Below are positions 51,502 to 62,751 of a stretch of 64,000 nt of DNA, piece by piece. The notes under the pieces are model-generated. The model made no database searches. It saw only the letters and a list, made by a program, of their open reading frames with translations, and was not told where the DNA came from. The translations under genes were made by a program, and so were the position numbers. This stretch comes from Crambe crambe (Eukaryota; Porifera; Demospongiae; Poecilosclerida; Crambeidae): assembly GCA_963924555.1 (NCBI GenBank), contig OZ004591.1:7130001-7194000 (forward strand), read 5' to 3'. Numbering within the stretch: the first letter of the stretch is position 1; each line of letters opens with the position of its first letter.

Positions 51502-53243
51502 TTATGTGAGTGAGATAGTGCAGGTTGGGTTACAGGGGTAGTCACAGTCCTTGAGACGAGAGGAAGCAGTGGACCTCTCGTAGTACCAGTCTCCAACTGA
51601 CTTGCGCATCAGGTGACCATCCACAGCATACGTTGTCCATGCAACATCATCTTGAAAACTCTGACAGTGAATCAAACAGGAGTTCAGGAAATATCCATTC
51701 GTCGAGGAGCTGGAGATGACAGGTTCTACCTGTTGATCCCACACCTAAATATATTCAGCATCAAAAGCAGTAAATTCAGGAAGAAACTGGTAACCTTCTT
51801 AAAGTATTCAAATAACACCATCTCCTGGGGAGAGCAGTCTGGTGGCAGACATTTCAAACCATAAAAGCCTTCTATTTGTGAAGTATCATATTGAGAGTTG
51901 AGCACAAACAGTGGCGTCTTGATGTACTGATAGATGTACTGCAATGGAGCATAACTATTATGCATAAATAATAGGATTTGGGAACACTGGGGAGCAAACA
52001 TTGAAAGAAGAAAGGTTGCTGGTATAGATTTTTTACAAGAGCATGTCTTAGATTATAATCTTTGACTGCTCAAATTTCAATGTAATGATATTCTCACTGG
52101 AGCATAGGTACACCTCCACATCTCACTGCTGTTATGTGCCTGTTTGCAGTCGTGCATGAAAGCTTCATCAACGTTCTGCAGCTTTATCACTACATTCATA
52201 GGAAAATAACATCCACTTGTACTTAATTAAGTGGCAATCAATATCGGCTCACTCCCTTTGAAGACATCAGAATAATTCTGCCCATCTAAGTTCTGTATAT
52301 CCAGAAAGTATCTATCATGTGAAGACATAGAGATGAATGCAGTCACATCAAGAGACTTGCTCCCACTCACCCAGCATCAGGAAGGGCTTTGAACGTCCCA
52401 TGTATCAAGGTTCCAACAAAATCTGCATGAAGGAAGACGGCCAAACCTCCAGCTGCAATTAACAAGTACCAACATCATAAACTAGCTAACTCATTTACTG
52501 CTCTCACCAGAACAGCCTGTAAGAATTACATCACTTGCTTTATCCAATCCCTTCAATTCTTTAAGGTGATGGAAAAGAAATTTTAGGATCCGATACCCTC
52601 TATGGAGAAAGGTCAAAGAATTAGTCTCAACTAAAGATCCCCTCCCTTGAGAAAATCACAGGCTAGACTGTATTTTGATCACCTGTAATACATTAGTCGG
52701 CCATTATACTCATCAGGTTCTTCCCTGCAACAACAGGAATGACATGTGTAGCTACACATGTAAATGGATTCACTCTCTTTACCTGTCACCAGCAAAAGAG
52801 GCTCCATCACAGTAGATTATGAACACCATATTCCAGTCATAAAAGTCAGGGTTGACTACAGGGTTGTCAGACAGGAAAGCATTAAAGCCATAAGATTGAG
52901 GATACGGTTTTGTGGAGCCCAGAAATGTGAAGCTACGCTCATAGCATGCTGTAACGTTCCCACACCAACCACCTCCCATCAAATGAATCCTCCACTTATC
53001 ACTGTTACTTCCAGGACGCATGTAATAGCCTGGAGGAGAGCCATCCAGGCAGACAGCACCCTGCAGGACAGGACAGGAGACATCATCTGATAATATCATC
53101 ATAAGGGCTCAGTAATCTATACATACAACTTCCACAGCTTCAGGAAGAAGTGTCAAGGTGGCATTAATCAAGTTGTCAGAGAGAGCAGACTGCAAGCAAA
53201 CAGTACAAAAGAGCAGAAAGAACACACACCTCATATGATCCAT
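51502..53243 (-). CDS. Plant-type pectin acetylesterase family protein, copy 2 (secreted)
   Basis: Minus strand, same exon plan as copy 1. Signal peptide [125 protein letters not shown] and VGDWYYERSTASSRLKDCDY followed by PCNPTC. Catalytic Ser, Asp and His are all visible. It lies in tandem with copy 1 (about 167 bp from stop to next start) and is clearly diverged from it, so this duplication is older than the one that gave the broken copy at 48888. Confidence 0.88.
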
Positions 53244-53394
53244 CTTAACTAGGTATATTGCTGAGTAGCACTATCTATCCTTATATATTCATGTTTTACT
53301 ATGTGCATATTCATATTATAGAATCCCCATACATTGTAGCACTGTGTAACTTCAAGTCACTTCTCAGTGAGAAAATTGAAACAGTTAGTGGTTT

Positions 53395-53795
53395 CAAGGA
53401 GCTGGAGAGGATGGGTTCTACCTGTTGATCCCACACCTAAGCAGTCTGGTGGCAGACATAACAGTTTCGATTTGTGAAGTATCATATTGAGAGTTGAGCA
53501 CGAAGGGTAGAGTTTTGTGGAGCCAAGAATTGTAAAGCTACGCTCATAGCATGCTGTAACGTTCCAACACCAACCACCTCCCATCAAATGAATCCTTCAC
53601 TTATCACCAGGACGCATGTAATAACCTGGAGGAGAACCATCCAGGCAGACAGTGCCCTACAGAACAGATCATCATTATCTTAATTGGAAGGCTTATTCCA
53701 TACCATTTCCACAGCTTCTGGGAGAAGTGTTAAGGTGGCATTAATCAAGACTGCAAGCAAGCAGCAAAAATTAGCACACACCTCATATGATCCAT
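53395..53795 (-). pseudogene. Broken pectin acetylesterase fragment
   Basis: About 400 bp most similar to copy 2. It consists of short blocks of the last exons joined straight to the GSTKLYP and MGGGWCWNVTACYERSF region, then a leader block ending at a CATATGATCCAT start-codon region. Several deletions and shifted frames rule out a functional product. Confidence 0.8.
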
Positions 53796-53988
53796 CACCA
53801 GTTGCAGGTTGGGGTGGGCTGGGCTCACTGGCACAAAACAAAGAATTCATTATTCATAGCCATCACCATCTTAAGCCCTATAATCATGGTGTCAATAGTT
53901 TTACAAAATACATGATTTTCTTGGAGATAAAACATAATAATGCAACAAAAATAGAAAGAATAATAATAAAAAGGAGAGTCTGATTGAA

Positions 53989-56900
53989 CTATCCTGGAGG
54001 TTCTTCCTCCTCCTCTGTCTCTTGCTGCATTCTACGCACACGTTGCCTCTGCCTGCAAGTCAAACAATATCACATGACCTCATAATAATTACGAGTCATA
54101 CCTTTCTTTGATACGTAGACATCGTGGACATGCTACAGAGCTCTTAAAACACTCTTTGTGGAAACAACATCTACAATCTGTAATTATATCAGTCTCAGTT
54201 TACATGGAAATGGGTGTGGTTACTTACCCCTGCAGGTGCTGACTTTATTGGACTCAAAGGGGAAGATGATGTCATTTGAGTTCTGACAGAACTCGCACAC
54301 AAAACCTCTCCCTTGGCAGATTGGACAGGATTTGACATGTGTCACAGCCTCTTCAAGAAGTGTCTTCAGTTGCTTTAACTTGACTCCAGATTTGAGCTAC
54401 ATTACAAGATCATGTTTAGAACTTCCCAGGGCCATGCCTCCTCTTAAACATTTCCTAACCTCTAGAAAGTCTGTGAGGGAGAAAGAACTAAGGTCAGTGG
54501 TCCATGGTGAGTTGTTATCAAAAGTTTGGTTCAACCTGCAGACAATAATCAACACAATAACACAGCACAATACTAATACTCCCACATAGCACGATACTAA
54601 TACTCCCATGGTAAAGACCATACCTGTGAGCATGACGACATGTTCTGAGGTACTGTCTAATGGACACCAGCTGGGACCGCACCTCCTAAATGATAGTCGA
54701 CTATTCACTGGACTGGTAGTCATAATATCAACACACACTTACTTTAGCTTGACCCATGCAAGCAATCTTTTTGTAGATAGGGTGTTGGACTGGGTTGATG
54801 CTGAAAACTGGTTCATCTTGCATTTTGGTGAGCAAGTCACGAGCAAAGTTTGAGATGGGCAGTCTGCAGGAGAGAGAGGGGTAAAGATGAGTAAGTCTTA
54901 TCAGTGTGGAATACACTCCTACTTCTTGAAGGACCATCGCTCAATGATATGGGCTGGGATGATGTGGGTAGCGTTAGTGTGACAATTCTGACAGAAATAC
55001 TTTCCCACGTAATTGCAAAATCTAAAGAAGCGAGAATGGGCGGAGTCAACCTTCATGCCACACCCTGTGCACCTGTGACCCTGAGCAGTCAATTCTGCCT
55101 GAAGATTCCTGCATAACAAGTGAGTATATCTGTATAGAAACTACACATTCTGTGGAACTAACCGAGAGGGTTGTTTGATGTGATAGATAATCTGCCTTCT
55201 GGGTGGAGCCCATTCTTTACTTCCTCGCATATGAGCCAACGACTATAATGATGAATAGCATGGTAGCTGATTAAAACTGATTAGATAATTATTGATCATC
55301 AATAAAAGTGTGATGCAATGCTTGCATCACAAGGGACTCATCATATTTGGGAAGTCAATACATAACTCAGGCTATTAGCATCACTACTAGAGGACTGGAC
55401 TCACCGTGGTGACTGATTTCTGGAGGTCTTCGTCCATTTGTAAAGAAATGACAAACTCAGTGGGAAGCTTCAGTGCCTGATGTAGTGACACAGACAATGA
55501 ATAAGGAGCTGTTAAGACATCATACACACATGCCAGACATACCAGCTGAGACATGTTGAAGTTCTCTCCCAGATTGCCAGTCATGAGCCCTGCCATGTGT
55601 CGTAGGAGCTTCTGGGCCACTGACTCTGCAGAGTGGTCACATGATTGTGACTGCATGAGTTCAAGGAGACTAATACGGGCCATGCCACCAGTTTCCATTG
55701 GATCTAGGAAAGGAGGAGGGGGAGGGGGAGCAAGGGGAGGGGAAGGAGGAGGGGTAATGTGAACCAGAACCTGATTAACAAATGAGCACTGTACCATCAG
55801 TGGTTGCCACACTGCTCATGGAACCCCAGGAGGAGAGGGAAGGTTGTTCCCCCATACCAGGGGAGGATGAGAGGCAGGGAGATGTGGAGAGGGAGGATGG
55901 AAGGACGTCACTAATGGGGGGAAGGGAAGGTGCATGTTCCTCTAGCTGCTTCTGTTCTAGGCAGTTTGCCTTGTATTGTTCTATGACCGCCAGTAGAGCA
56001 TCAGACAGACTAAAGTGGCTGTTTTCTTGTGCCAATTCATCAGTCACTTGAAAATAGTCTTTCTCATCTCGCACAATGTTGGAATGAGCAGAGAAAGATT
56101 TGCTAGGCCGTAACATTTCTGCAAAAAGTGATCAAGAGGGTTTCCTAAAAGAATAGAAGTATAACCTTTATGGTGGCTCACCTGAAGATTTAGAGAAATG
56201 ATGTTTACTTGAGGTAGTTCTAAACCTCTTTCTCTTGACTTGTGAGTTGGAGGAGGTGGGTAAGGAAGGAGGTACAGTAGGGGGTTGAGGTGGGTGCATG
56301 TGACTGTATGATCGCTGCTCTAGTTCATTGTCAAGTTCTTTGGGGCTTCCAACTGAAGACAAATTGGAGGGCAAACTGCTGTCCTGGGACACACGAGTGT
56401 TGGCTGTAGTTCGAGTGTTGGGAGGACCAAAGGAAGAAGAGGATATAGGAACCTGTGTAGCATAAATCTGCCTTGACCTTGTTGTCTGTTGAGGAGTAAG
56501 ATTAGGACCAACTCCATTCTTGAGACTAGACGACACCACCATGGAGTACATGCTGTCTTGTGTGTCTGCCCTCAAGCTGGATTCATCAATTGCCCCTGAT
56601 CGTGCCCTCGGTAGCGAGGATTGTTGGACCTCCGTCAAATGGCCCTCCCCTCCCCCCGGGCCTGGGTTATCTGGTGTGTTCCCGTAACCTGAATCTGGTG
56701 ATGATGTAGGTCCATCCCCTCCACTTCCTAGGGACTCACTCTTGACACTGATTGGTGGGGACGCCTGGACCCCTCCCCCTTCAGACTCCATCCCCACCAC
56801 TTCATAGTTTTCTCCAATCCCATCAGAGTGTGTGGAGCTTGATGAGACATCCATACTGGATGAGACCACCCTTGGTATGAAAGTGGCCTGCTCTTTAGTC

Positions 56901-57326
56901 GGACTGTCCATTAGTAAACCTCTCTTCACATACTGTTTATTTCCTTCTTTCCTCGAGCCCTTAGATCTCCGTTGGAATACACTCCCCCTTTTGGACCCAC
57001 CCTCTTTCCCAACTTGAGACTCATCTTGGACACCTTTGAGGAGAGAGTGTGCTGAGCCAGCATGTTCTGGTATGGGGTCCACAGTGCTAGGGGCAGCAGT
57101 GGCAAACGTGCTGGTGCTGGGAACTGGGGAGGAAGACAGAGAGGGGGTGTGGTTTCCGAGAGGGAGACTTGCATGAACACCAGTCTTGGGTGAAACGTTC
57201 AGATGGCCTGGGGCATCTAGCATAACACCACTACACAAAGAAAAGAGAAGGGTATTAACACCTACCTAGCTAGCTATATGCGGACATGAACCTGAGTGAA
57301 TCAGAGTGATGGTTGCCTGATGCCAT
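53989..57326 (-). CDS. Rubicon/Pacer-type protein with C-terminal Rubicon homology domain
   Basis: Minus strand, about eleven exons. Exon 1 MASGNHHSDSL (from 57326), then a 370-residue Ser/Pro/Thr/Gly-rich exon (SGVMLDAPGHLNVSPKTGVH), then FSLSDALLAVIEQYKANCLE and a helical part. The conserved C-terminus has EWAPPRRQIIYHIKQPSRN, HRCTGCGMKVDSAHSRFFRF, CNYVGKYFCQNCHTNATHII, LPISNFARDLLTKMQDEPVF, SCPICQGRGFVCEFCQNSND, TCRGCRCCFHKECFKSSVAC and PRC. These Cys/His zinc clusters match Rubicon and Pacer, which bind RAB7 and tune autophagosome and endosome maturation. No N-terminal RUN domain is visible, as in Pacer. The acidic end is EEEEEPPG. Confidence 0.85.
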
Positions 57327-57510
57327 TGGTAAAGGTTGGCAGGGCTTAGAGAGAAGACGTCGCACCGCTGCTCCAAGTCAAGGTGTCCACACTACCACCC
57401 AAAAACATCCAAAATTACTTTTTATGACGTCATCGCATTAGATTAGTATTCGATTTATATCTAGTACACGATTCGCAAAATAATATTCGCGAGGTCACTG
57501 CACAAGAAAC

Positions 57511-59393
57511 ATGGAACAATTTGATGGAGAAGAGAATGTGACCATGAACGAAACAGCTACAGGAGAGTGTTTTCCAAATTTCAATGAGGATTTCAAATGT
57601 GTAAGTTTGAGAGTTCAGTCATTAATTAAGTTACTAGCTAGTATAGTTGACAAATAGGGGGTGGGGCTGCTTTGTTTCTGCAGGATATCATTCTGGGCAT
57701 CAGGAGAGGAATAGCCGTGATATCCATGCTGAGCTGGTATCTAATTGCCATATTTCTTTGCATGGAATAAATATTAAACTTTTCTGCAGCATTTTCATCA
57801 TTGCAATTATCTTCCTATTCAAAAAGTACAGATTCCTTTCCCAGGTGTGTAAAACATTCCCTTTCTTGTAATAATATTTTATGAAGTTATAATTTAGCGT
57901 TTAATCCTCTACTTAAGTATTGCAGCTTTCTTTCAAGCTTTGGTGTATGCCACAGTAAGTATTATAGCCCCAGTCCTTGTCCTTCTCAAGAGCCTGATCT
58001 ATAGATAGTTCTGATCTGTATTTATTGCATCTTTAAAGGGAGACTTTCGAATATCAGGAAGAGCAGCACGAGGAATTGACACTGGATTTTGCATGCTTCA
58101 GGGATATTGGACTTTGTTTTTTGGTCAGTGAGTTCATATTATAGCATTAGGAATCTTGAACTGTTTAATGAACTAGTTAGCTACCCGGTATACTCTGTCA
58201 GCCATGCATAATGTTATGACCACAGACTGGTTCTCCTTTGCCTGGGTCCTCTGTATTTCCTTCAATGTGTTCTGGTCTGCCATTTTCCTCAAGAAGACGG
58301 AAAAGTTTGAAAAGTACACTTGATTATTATTTCATACTTAAAAATCATGACTTTGTGGTGGTAGATTCTATGTAATCATCAGCATTGCCCTGCCCATTAT
58401 CATCTGTTGTTTTCCATTCATTGGACTGTCCTATGGTCCAGCTGGCTTGTGGTGGTGAGTGCTTAATCATACAGATAAGAAGAAGCAGTTATAAACCCTC
58501 CTTCTTGCAGTTGGATCAGCTCTGTACGTGATGATAAAATCTACACTACAGGCATAATCATTCAGTTTGTATTGTAAGTCCTTTAAAATGTAAATTTTTG
58601 ATCTTTATGCTGTTGTTGCTGTAGCTTCTATGGACCACTTTGGTTCCTGAGCATTGTGTTGCTGATTATATTGGCAACAGTATTCGTCATTCTTCATCGG
58701 AGGGTCAGCTTATTATGATTATTACTTAATTAAATTGATACTAAATGTCATTGCAGAAAAGGACCTCAGTAGGAAAAGTAGATGCCAACAGTGAAACATA
58801 TCAGGTCAGGAGCTGATTAATTTTTTTAAGAATAAGCTTGTATGCACTACTCAACAGAAAATATGGGAGGAAGAGATTCGTCCAGTTATGCTTTTTCCTC
58901 TTATATATATCGCAATACTGATATTTCCAGCCATAAACAGGTAGCTAATGACCACATATTAATTGTACCAGCTGCATTATAGTGATCCCACCCCCTCCCC
59001 AATATACACAATAGGTTGAGGTTGGCTGCAGGTCATAAAATCCATGATTCTGGAGCCAATTTTTTCTTCTGGCTCATGCATTCGATTACCCTCACTCTAC
59101 ATGGTAGGTTCTCCTCTTAGCTAAAGGCGTGTCTAATAACGCATGATTTTCATTCAGGAACCATTTATGTCTTCCTGTTTGCCTGTGACAAGCAAACAAT
59201 GTCTCGAATAAGATGGACACATATCAAAGTCAGTTTTAGCTTTGTAAGCTTATAGGTAGCTAGCTTACTGCTATCATCACAGGCTGCAATTGTTGGGAGG
59301 TTCAAAAAATCATCAAAGGAGTACCCAGTAACTGAAAATCGCCAGAGAGAAAGTCTCCATAGAAAGACCAAAGTTATCATCAATAAAAATTAA
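57511..59393 (+). CDS. cAMP-receptor/GCR1-like seven-transmembrane receptor
   Basis: Plus strand, about twelve short exons. An N-glycosylation-prone acidic N-terminus (MEQFDGEENVTMNETATGEC) is followed by seven hydrophobic spans. TM1 is around GIAVISMLSCIFIIAIIFLF, TM2 RLILYLSIAAFFQALVYAT, TM3 GYWTLFFDWFSFAWVLCISF, and TM4 FYVIISIALPIIICCFPFIG followed by GPAGLWCWISSV. TM5 is IIIQFVFFYGPLWFLSIVLL, TM6 MLFPLIYIAILIFPAINRL, TM7 FFFWLMHSITLTLHGTIYVF. The WCWI after TM4 and the TM5 FFYGPLW pattern are like Dictyostelium cAMP receptors and GCR1, not class A receptors (no DRY or NPxxY). The ligand is unknown. The family call is by pattern only. Confidence 0.75.
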
Positions 59394-59483
59394 TTTCACT
59401 ATTAGTATTGCGCATGCGTGATGAATAAAGTATATGATTCCCACGACCACTAGAATCTGCAGATCCACACCCTTACAGTAAAG

Positions 59484-60344
59484 ATGAAGCTCTTAACGTT
59501 TAATATGGGTCCGCAGACTTCCAAGGAGGTCACGAATGCGAGACTAGATGCGTTGGGCAAGTTGATCCAGTCGAAAAGACCCGAATTCTTCGCCCTGCAG
59601 AATGTCACCAATGAGACCATCAAGAAAGTCAGCGGATTGACGTGGGGCTCTCGCTACAACGTTATCCAACCACCTTATAAGTATGAAACTCGAATGAAGC
59701 CCACTGTGGCCCTATTCTCCTCCTACCCTTCCCAAGATTCAGCCACCCTCCCCTATCACGAGACTGCCACCTCTCGAGTCTTTCTCAAGAGCTACTCTGT
59801 AATGTACGACAAGCAGAAGCAGCCTTATGTCATCTGTGTGGCCACTACTAGTCTGGAAGAAGGTCTGAAAGCATCTGAGGTCAGAGAAAGGCAACTGAAT
59901 GAAGCACTTTTAGCAATGACAGCTGATGAAGATGCATTTTTGTTAGGAGACTTGAGTTTGGATAATGATATAGATGGAGAACTCACTTTGAAAGGTGGTT
60001 GGCAGGATGCATGGTTGAAAATTCCCGGAAATACTGAGACATCTGGTTATACATACAACCCGGAAAAAAACCCATTGATTAAAGAGGACCCTTTTGGCCC
60101 TGGACGTCCAGATAGACTGTTCTTCAAGACTAGGCATTATAAGTTGGATTCTGTGGAACTTGTGGGGGTGGAGCCTTACCAGCTTCCTCAAGGTACAGCA
60201 GTCACTATCAGTACTCATTACGGGCTGTTTGCACAGTTCTCACCACTTGAAGTACCAGATCCTAAGGGTGAATCAGCAATTGTATCGGCTTTCTTCAATA
60301 GGACAGAGTGGTCTGTCCAATTCAAAGAAAGTAGCAGCCAATAA
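59484..60344 (+). CDS. EEP-fold (TDP2/DNase I-like) protein, probably catalytically dead; single exon
   Basis: An intact 286-residue ORF without introns. Landmarks of the endonuclease/exonuclease/phosphatase fold are present in order. MKLLTFNMGP corresponds to WNI/N; FFALQNVTN to the LQEV motif, with the metal-binding Glu replaced by Asn; CVATTSLEE to TSHLES, with the His missing; and DAFLLGDLSLDN to GDxNxxD, with the Asn replaced by Ser. GRPDRLFFKTRH matches xRIDRIFF, and VTISTHYGLFAQF matches PSDHxGL, keeping the His but losing the Asp. So fold is kept while several catalytic side chains are not. Lack of introns among intron-rich neighbours suggests an old retrocopy. An NRF1-type TGCGCATGCG lies 66 bp upstream. 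Confidence 0.75.
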   Translation: MKLLTFNMGPQTSKEVTNARLDALGKLIQSKRPEFFALQNVTNETIKKVSGLTWGSRYNVIQPPYKYETRMKPTVALFSSYPSQDSATLPYHETATSRVFLKSYSVMYDKQKQPYVICVATTSLEEGLKASEVRERQLNEALLAMTADEDAFLLGDLSLDNDIDGELTLKGGWQDAWLKIPGNTETSGYTYNPEKNPLIKEDPFGPGRPDRLFFKTRHYKLDSVELVGVEPYQLPQGTAVTISTHYGLFAQFSPLEVPDPKGESAIVSAFFNRTEWSVQFKESSSQ

Positions 60345-60692
60345 GGTGTGGCAATACATTCTAGACAGTAATATCTAGCAATATTTACTGAAATCATGGA
60401 TCCTATACTCAAAAACTATTTTTGTTGTAAACTTTCACTTTGTCTCATAAGAAGAATTTGAGCTTAATATTGATTTTATTGTTGGTGCATGCTGGAAAGT
60501 CAAATGCCGTCAAGGTTTAAGAGCGCTAATTGGAAGCAATGATTTGTCTAGTGATGCATATAGGCCATAAACTTGGCAGGCAGCCAGAGTAGTGTGGAAT
60601 GCCCTTGTGGAACGCTAACCACATCCCGGCGGTGGGAAACCAATTTGCTCTCTCAAGTGACATCATTATGGACAGGATTATTGGTTGTAATA
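60345..60692. other. Convergent 3' region between the EEP gene and IFT57
   Basis: 348 bp. Contains no convincing gene; presumably 3' UTRs. Confidence 0.5.
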
Positions 60693-62562
60693 CTACAGGA
60701 TACTATCTGCAGTTTCATTCATTTGTTGTTTGATGGCAGTCTTGTTCTTGAGCTGGGCTTCTAACAGCGTGTGTTCCACCTGTAATCATATCACAATCCA
60801 CAATAAGAATGAATCAAATTCTTGTTATGTACTCACCACTCCCATACGCAGTTCCATCTGCGTGCACTCTGCCTTCAATTTAGTCAGGGCCTGTTTTATT
60901 TTTACTAGCGGCCCAGCATCAGTCATACTGGTTCCCCTTTGGTCCATCTCTGCCTTGACATTTTCTAGTTCCTCTGTGATTTGTGCCAGCTCCCTTGCAA
61001 GACTGGTTACCCCTCCGCTTCCTTGAGAGTACTTCTCTTTCACTTCCGCTAACTGATCTTGGCTCTGACGAAACTCGTGGATATACTGTTCCAACTGCAG
61101 CATACATTTAAAGTATAGCAGACAGTGACACCCTCGCTTACTTACAGGGGACACACTTCTTAGTTACAAATACTTATTCGCCTGGTTATTGGGGCGCCCT
61201 TCTTAGTTACAAATACTTGTTCACCTGGTTATTGATGTATTTTTCTCTGGAACCAATTTTTTCGAGTGTTTTTGTGATTTCTTGATGGAGTTTATCCAAG
61301 TAGCCTTGGGTTTCAGTGAGTGTCGTGCTGATTCCATCACTATGAGCATGCATTTGCTCATAATGTGCTCTCCAGTCCTATGTATGTATGTATTATCACT
61401 TCAAAAGGCTACATATTATAGCTAAGTGGTATACTCACCCTGTTATCCTGTCTGATTTGTATCTTAAGTGAAGGAAGTACACGTTCCACTTCAAGTCTCC
61501 ATTCCTGTGCATCTACTGTAGCTTCCAAGGCATTGTCCAGTCTCATCCCAGCATCTCCCTACACACGACATACCAATTCTTTATTAATTAATATTACAAG
61601 TACACACCTCCAGTTCCTTCCCTGTCTTGAGGTTGGTAAGATCGAGGAATACTGGGTTCTCTTCTTCACTGTCAGGTCCTTCATCAAGAGTGTGGTCCTC
61701 CATTTGTACATTGATAATTTCTGTATCCTCTATTTGGATTTGTTCACTCTGAGGACTTTCCTCTTCCTGGTACACCGGCCTGAGTGAAATATTGAGTGGA
61801 TGAGAGACTGAAGGAAATGGCAGAGTGACTAGCTCACTTTTTCCAAGCAAAATTAACAACCTTCATAGCATTTTCAGCCAACCCATCCAGCAATTGACAC
61901 ACCTGCCACACATAGACCCAGCAACAATATTAGCTAACTCAATTATTAGATATAATACTAATACCACTGACATTTTCACCAGCCCCTGTCTTGAGCTTAG
62001 CAGGTGGGAAATCTGTAGAGAGGCGCTGAAAAAGGTATGGAGTGAGTACATTACTGGGTAGCATTCCGTGTGTATGAAAACATACCATTTGCTTGGCTTC
62101 TGACAAAATGGTTGTTATGGTAGCATTGGGGTCATCATACTATGAAGTGGTGAAGTATTAATCAATATAGCTACTGTGACTTCTTTTAGTTACCTCCTGC
62201 GGCTGATCGTATCGCTTGCCTCCAAGATTGAGAAGCCATATTGCCAAGTTACTGAAGGCAAAGAATTGTTCCCCAGAATTTGTTGGTAGAGCAAAATAGT
62301 GCCTGTATAGAAGACAATAAGATAGATATGTATATAGATCTTATAAACTTTACTTGCTAAAAGGTTTAATTTTGAATTTTTTGCAGAACTCGTTCTCATA
62401 ATCCAGGAGTTTCAGTTTATCCATAATATCTTCCATTTTCACAAAAACCAGTTGAGCCAGCAAAGGGTTCTCCACACTAATGGTGGTAGACCTCCTGGAA
62501 CCCGCACCCGCACCCGCTGAACTCCCACTTCCACTGGACTCTTCCCTTTTTTCTGTCGCCAT
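60693..62562 (-). CDS. IFT57: Intraflagellar transport protein 57
   Basis: Minus strand, about ten exons. MATEKREESSGSGSSAGAGA, then the conserved N-terminal domain ENPLLAQLVFVKMEDIMDKL, KLLDYENEFCKKFKIKPFSK, HYFALPTNSGEQFFAFSNLA and WLLNLGG, YDDPNATITTILSEAKQM. After an acidic linker come coiled coils: AQEWRLEVERVLPSLKIQI, DWRAHYEQMHAHSDGIS, EQYIHEFRQSQDQLAEVKEK and LVKIKQALTKLKAECTQMEL, ending EHTLLEAQLKNKTAIKQQMN and ETADSIL. Matches IFT57 throughout. IFT57 (Hippi) is an IFT-B peripheral subunit needed for cilium assembly. Confidence 0.95.
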
Positions 62563-62751
62563 GTTTGTTTGTTTCTAAGGAGACCGGGTGTTGTTACTTG
62601 CTCTATATAATGCGCACCCATTTGCTGGGCGTGGTTATCATTGTCTTTCATTGTGTTGTCTCCTATTCTCTGTAAATTTAATACGTGTGTGTGTCCTTGT
62701 CAGTGCGCACCAGACTATAAATAGTGACCGAGCAGAGGCAGTTATTATCAG

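Noticed and set aside
55553-55762. Plus-strand Gly-rich ORF opposite the Rubicon-like gene
   Set aside because: Antisense of a Pro-rich coding segment.
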